64,000 nt of DNA, taken from JAEUJZ01 sp964460115. Its GTDB lineage: Bacteria > Myxococcota_A > Polyangia > Palsa-1104 > JAEUJZ01. Under the pieces are notes generated by a model that worked only from the letters and a program-made list of their open reading frames with translations, searched no databases and was not told the origin of the DNA. Each line of letters starts with the position of its first letter. Positions within the stretch are counted from its first letter, which is position 1. The translations under genes were made by a program, and so were the position numbers. Below, one piece after another: positions 60,394 through 64,000 of the stretch. The stretch lies in assembly GCA_964460115.1 (NCBI GenBank), contig CAYWPR010000001.1:124001-188000 (forward strand), in the 5' to 3' direction.

Positions 60394-61485
60394 ATGAATT
60401 TGGCCACCCGGGCCTTGGCAATGTCGTTTTTCCTTTGGTTTGGCGGGCTTTGCGGCTGTGACCGCTATTCCGGGACAGTTCTGGCGCTGTCTATGGTTTG
60501 CCCGCAGGAAGTTTGCCAACCCGCCACGCCGCTGCCGCCAACTGCCCATCTCGAGCTATGGGCCAACGTCAACCGCGACGGAGTTCCTTTATACCTGCGG
60601 CTGCCGGCGCAAGTCGGCAGCGGTGATCCGGCGGCATTTAGCGGCTTTTCAGTGGTGCCGGCGGTCGATCCCAATGATCCCTGTTTAATACGCGGCCTCG
60701 ATCGCGACGATCAAGTTTGCGCCAACGCCGAGGCCAAAACGCCCGAGGTCTGCGGCACGCAGCTCTTCAGCAAACCGGCGCAAATCGTGCCCGATGGCAG
60801 CACTGCGGACCTGGCCCAGCTTGGGCTGATTTTGCAAGCGCGCAAGGTCACGGCGCAGACCACGCCGTTTTCTGCCGTCGATCCCAGCATCAAAGGCGGC
60901 GCGCCCGTGCCGCTTTTGGCGCTTGTGCAATATAACCCCGACTTGCTAAACGATCCGCGACTTACACTGCCACCCACCGATGCAAGCAATGCCGGCGATG
61001 CGGCGCTGGCCGAGCAGCGGCTAAATCGTTGTTTGAGCTACCGCGACGGCCCACCCGGCCAAAAAGAGCTCGGCAATGCCAATTTTTACGTTGGCAACCC
61101 GCGCCAATACACAAAGCCTCTTTCGGGAACGCTGTTCGGCTTTTTCTTTTTTCAAACTTGTCAGTCGCCGATGCTGCCCACCTGTCCGGTGGCCTCTGCC
61201 GACATCCCGCCGCAAAGCTTCAGCGGCATTCGCATGAGCATTCCCTTTGCGCTCGACACGATTCAGGAACTGCTTATTACCTTAGAATTTGCGCAAAATC
61301 CGCCCGCCCCGACCATGCAGCGCCGGCTGTTTCGCGGCGTACCGCAGCCGGCCAGCCAAAGCGGCCGCGGCGTCATCGCGCTCGTCATCCTGGTCAATAC
61401 AAATCCGCTGCTCGATCCTCCCGACTTTAGTACGGTGGTGGGCTCGGCAGGGGTTTTGACCCACCTCGATTCGAGGCTCGATTGA
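60394..61485 (+). CDS. Predicted lipoprotein
   Basis: 363 residues; family not recognised. The start is the ATG of MNLATRALAMS; the longer frame would bury the signal peptide. A hydrophobic core (~6-18) ends in a lipobox LCGC with Cys22, so lipidation is likely. The mature protein is rich in Pro, Asp and Cys (paired Cys in VCPQEVCQP) with beta-strand segments and an LEFAQNPPAP region near the end. It opens a three-gene operon: its TGA stop overlaps the start of the barrel gene (TGATG). Confidence 0.65.
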   Translation: MNLATRALAMSFFLWFGGLCGCDRYSGTVLALSMVCPQEVCQPATPLPPTAHLELWANVNRDGVPLYLRLPAQVGSGDPAAFSGFSVVPAVDPNDPCLIRGLDRDDQVCANAEAKTPEVCGTQLFSKPAQIVPDGSTADLAQLGLILQARKVTAQTTPFSAVDPSIKGGAPVPLLALVQYNPDLLNDPRLTLPPTDASNAGDAALAEQRLNRCLSYRDGPPGQKELGNANFYVGNPRQYTKPLSGTLFGFFFFQTCQSPMLPTCPVASADIPPQSFSGIRMSIPFALDTIQELLITLEFAQNPPAPTMQRRLFRGVPQPASQSGRGVIALVILVNTNPLLDPPDFSTVVGSAGVLTHLDSRLD

Positions 61486-62531
61486 TGACACGTTCGGCTG
61501 GGCCACGACGGGCGAGGTGTACTGCTCGCAATCTGATGTTACTGGGCGTACTTCTGGGTTCGATTTTGGAGCCGTACCGCAGCGTTTTGGCCGCGCGCAG
61601 TTTCGATGTCGTGATGGCCGCGCCAGCCCTGGACCCCTACGGAATGGCCGTGGTCGAGCGGGCGCGCACTCCGCAGCGCTTCGAATTTGGCACCAGCTTG
61701 AGCCTGGGTTTTGCGCACCGTCCGTTTCATCCGTCGATGAGCCGGCCCACCGGCGAAGTCGGCCGCGTCGATCTGATTGCCAACCAGCTTAGCGTGGACC
61801 TGGGCTTTTACTTGGGACTGACCAGCTGGCTGTCGATTGCCGCGATGCTACCCATGGGCGTCAACTTTTACGATGCGGACGGGCTGGGACAGCCGACGAT
61901 TGCGCAAACCCCAACGGCCCAAAACCCGAGCGGCATGCCCAGCACAAGTGGCGTGTATAACAATTCGCCGCGGCAAAACGTCGAGGTTTCCTCTGCCGGA
62001 CCGCGCGATCCGCGGCTGGCCCTAAAAGCCTGTTTTTTTTCTGGGCGCTACGTGCAACTAGGCACCCAGCTAGCGCTGACCCTGCCCCTTGGCGACAGCG
62101 CCAGTTTTCTTGGTGAAAAGAACGTCACTTTTGGACCGCGGCTGCTTTTCGGGGTGCTTTTAGGCCGCATCAAGCTGGCGCTGTCTTTTGGCGGCATCGT
62201 GCGGCAGCGCGCCGAATTTTTTGACCCAGCGACAAACGCCCTGCTCTTTCAAGTTTCTCACGAGCTCGATTTTGGGGCCGGGGTCAGCCTGCTTGCGCAC
62301 AAGCTTTTTGCACTGGGAATTGAAAGCTTCGGAACGATTCCGGTCAAAGGCGAGGCCACATTTGCCACCGTCGCGCTGCTTGGCTCGCTGTGGTTACAAC
62401 CGATAGAAAATTGGCGCATTCAGATTTCCGGCGGCAGCGGACTTTTATTCGATAGCCCGCGCAATGCCGAAGGAAGAGTCCTTGTGGGTTTGGCCTATTC
62501 CTTTGCACCGCGCGCCGGAGGGCTTTTATGA
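61485..62531 (+). CDS. Outer-membrane barrel-like protein
   Basis: 348 residues with a signal peptide (core ~15-33). The mature part has many short amphipathic strands (FEFGTSLSLGFAHRPF, QLSVDLGFYLGLTSWLSIA, QLALTLPLGDSASF, RIKLALSFGGIVRQ). It resembles outer-membrane transporter/barrel proteins but has no exact family. I take the ATG that overlaps the previous stop as TGATG; a TTG one codon upstream is the alternative. The stop overlaps the ATG of the TonB receptor gene (ATGA), so three proteins are coupled. Confidence 0.62.
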   Translation: MTRSAGPRRARCTARNLMLLGVLLGSILEPYRSVLAARSFDVVMAAPALDPYGMAVVERARTPQRFEFGTSLSLGFAHRPFHPSMSRPTGEVGRVDLIANQLSVDLGFYLGLTSWLSIAAMLPMGVNFYDADGLGQPTIAQTPTAQNPSGMPSTSGVYNNSPRQNVEVSSAGPRDPRLALKACFFSGRYVQLGTQLALTLPLGDSASFLGEKNVTFGPRLLFGVLLGRIKLALSFGGIVRQRAEFFDPATNALLFQVSHELDFGAGVSLLAHKLFALGIESFGTIPVKGEATFATVALLGSLWLQPIENWRIQISGGSGLLFDSPRNAEGRVLVGLAYSFAPRAGGLL

Positions 62532-64000
62532 AGCCCATCGTCACATGTTGCTCCTGGCGGCGCCTGGCGGGACTTTGGGTCGGCATCGCCATATCCCTTG
62601 CAAGCTTTGGCGCGCTTGCCGATGCGCCAAAGCCGGTTGCACATAGCACGCGCAGCATCCTAGAGCCCGCCTACGATGTACTTCTACCCGATGCCGAACC
62701 GCAGGATACAAACGTCCGCAGCCGCTCGGGCGGCGCGCCCGCCCAGAATATCGACATCGATATCGCCGATCGCGTCTTGTCGGCTGCCAAACAAGTCACT
62801 ACCGTGCAAGAGGCCTCGTCGATCATCACCGTCGTCCGCGCCGACGAAATTGCCAACCGCGGCTACCGCACCATCACCCAGCTCCTAGAAGTCATTCCGG
62901 GCTGGCAAATGGCGGTGACCGGAGGAACCTTGTTTCCGGTGCCCATGGTTCGCGGCACGGCGCAAGCCGCGCTATTGCTACGCGACGGCGTCTCTATGTT
63001 CGAGCCGACCTTTAACATCACCAGCTTCAATCGCTCGATTCCTTTAGAGACGCTAAAACGCGTCGAGGTAGTCACCGGACCGGGCGGCGTTTTGTGGGGT
63101 GCCAATTCCTTTTTGGGCATCGTCAATTTGATCAGCAAAGATCCCGACGACATTAATGGCATCGAAGTCGGCCTGGGTTACGGCGACGGAGAAGGCACGC
63201 GCCAGGACATGCGCGGTTTTGTTCTGTTTGGTAAAAATTTCAAATTCAAACGCGGCCCGCAACTGGGTGTGGTCTTTCACATAAGTGCCGAGACCTATTT
63301 CGATCAGGCCTATTCCGGACTGCTGGCGCTGTCCAGCAATCCCGCTCCGCTGCCGGCCGGGCCGTGGGTTTGGGATGGCATCTCGACGGCCAATCCGGCG
63401 CGGGCGTTTCTTGTCAACATCGACGGAAAATTGAATTATGGGCCCATTAGCCTGACCTATTCCATTCCGTTTGGTCAGCTCAATTCCTCTTTGGGCACCG
63501 GAATCAATCTGGCCACTGGACTTTACGATGTCGCGGCGCATCGTCCCGCTGGCCAGCAGCCGCAAAGTTTCGCCAATACTTTTGATCGTTATTTGATCCT
63601 TTCGTACAAAAGCCGCTTTGCCAAAGATCGGCTGGGCGTCGATGCCAAGCTTTACGGCATTGAGTTTGATCGCTCGCTAAATTTTGTCGTTTTGGCCGGA
63701 GCGCTCTTGAATCCGCCGGGGCTAAATCTAATCGCGCCGGTGCGCAGTTACCGCGTCGGATTCAGCCTGGATGGCGACGCCACGCTGCCCGGGCACAACC
63801 GTTTGCTATACGGCGGCGATGTTTTTCATGAATGGGTTCCAACCACGGGCCTTTTGCTAAGCGGTGCCGCGCCGCAAGCGCTGCCCATCAATTGTCCACT
63901 GGCCCCGGGCAGCATGCTGAGCATGCCGATGTTTTTGCCGCAGTGTCCTTTGCCGCTCATTTTTGGCGCGGACCGCACGGTGGCAGCGTTATACGTTTCG
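62528..64000 (+). CDS. TonB-dependent receptor (C-terminus off the window)
   Basis: 491 codons are visible. A signal peptide (core ~14-30) is followed by a plug domain: KQVTTVQEASSIITVVRAD, the TITQLLEVIPGWQMAV segment, PMVRGTAQAALLLRDGV, LKRVEVVTGPGGVLWGANSF and GIVNLISKD. All are typical of TonB receptor plugs. Barrel strands follow (for example FDRYLILSYKSRF, YRVGFSLDGDATL). The barrel is incomplete at the window edge. A TonB box at the N-terminus is not obvious. It is the third gene of the lipoprotein-barrel-receptor operon, and its substrate is unknown. Confidence 0.88.
   Translation, partial: MKPIVTCCSWRRLAGLWVGIAISLASFGALADAPKPVAHSTRSILEPAYDVLLPDAEPQDTNVRSRSGGAPAQNIDIDIADRVLSAAKQVTTVQEASSIITVVRADEIANRGYRTITQLLEVIPGWQMAVTGGTLFPVPMVRGTAQAALLLRDGVSMFEPTFNITSFNRSIPLETLKRVEVVTGPGGVLWGANSFLGIVNLISKDPDDINGIEVGLGYGDGEGTRQDMRGFVLFGKNFKFKRGPQLGVVFHISAETYFDQAYSGLLALSSNPAPLPAGPWVWDGISTANPARAFLVNIDGKLNYGPISLTYSIPFGQLNSSLGTGINLATGLYDVAAHRPAGQQPQSFANTFDRYLILSYKSRFAKDRLGVDAKLYGIEFDRSLNFVVLAGALLNPPGLNLIAPVRSYRVGFSLDGDATLPGHNRLLYGGDVFHEWVPTTGLLLSGAAPQALPINCPLAPGSMLSMPMFLPQCPLPLIFGADRTVAALYVS

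Overview
The window is a GC-rich (roughly 60 %) chromosomal segment of a Gram-negative bacterium. The evidence points to the Myxococcota or a close deltaproteobacterial relative. It carries a Ser/Thr kinase fused to a receiver domain, many orphan histidine kinases, and an MJ0042 zinc-ribbon/GYF protein with the layout of the gliding-motility protein GltJ/AgmX. It also has a DUF1844 protein, a MYXO-CTERM-like sorting tail on a secreted hydrolase, outer-membrane barrels with a TonB receptor, and a bacterial mevalonate operon. No rRNA, CRISPR array, phage, transposase or plasmid function was seen, so this looks like core and lineage-specific chromosome rather than an island.

Layout. 1-6.4 kb: a truncated membrane protein, then a flippase-like membrane protein, an ABC_sub_bind-type binding protein, a large hybrid-input histidine kinase and a receiver protein in one probable operon. 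6.4-11.2 kb: tRNA-Arg(CCT), then the glycine cleavage operon gcvT-gcvH-gcvPA-gcvPB. 11.2-16 kb (minus strand): Ser/Thr kinase-receiver fusion, rpsT with tRNA-fMet and its promoter, a dienelactone hydrolase, DUF1844, a poly-acidic protein, and a truncated histidine kinase that has lost its phospho-accepting His. 16-22 kb: secreted protein, glmU, a Cys-rich orphan, a trypsin-like protease, ndk, a histidine kinase. 22-30 kb: a winged-helix/degenerate AAA-like protein, a 125-bp inverted-repeat element, hutI, another histidine kinase, a deacetylase-like secreted protein and an RNA methyltransferase. 30-35 kb: gamma-carbonic anhydrase, an orphan type III export-gate protein (FlhA/SctV family), a small barrel, a deoxyhypusine-synthase-like enzyme and rlmH. 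35-41 kb: the mevalonate operon idi2-mvk-mvaD-pmk-hmgR. 41-50 kb: ABC-2 permease, purA, GltJ-like protein, an unknown membrane-anchored protein, a sulfatase/LtaS-superfamily enzyme with a Thr at the nucleophile position, hemW. 50-64 kb: a coupled GH15-like hydrolase and barrel, rmuC, msrB, a three-gene cassette of membrane or iron oxygenases (P450, desaturase, CruF-like/di-iron fusion), and a lipoprotein-barrel-TonB receptor operon that runs off the window.

How the genes fit together. The mevalonate operon makes isopentenyl and dimethylallyl diphosphate; HMG-CoA synthase is not in the window. The P450/desaturase/CruF-like cassette is a plausible but unproven consumer of lipid or isoprenoid substrates. 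The GH15-like enzyme and its coupled barrel suggest surface glucan processing. The most unusual items are the lone SctV/FlhA homologue, the CruF-like/ferritin-like di-iron fusion, and the degenerate histidine kinase. Starts were set by Shine-Dalgarno position, overlap and family N-termini; several use GTG or TTG.
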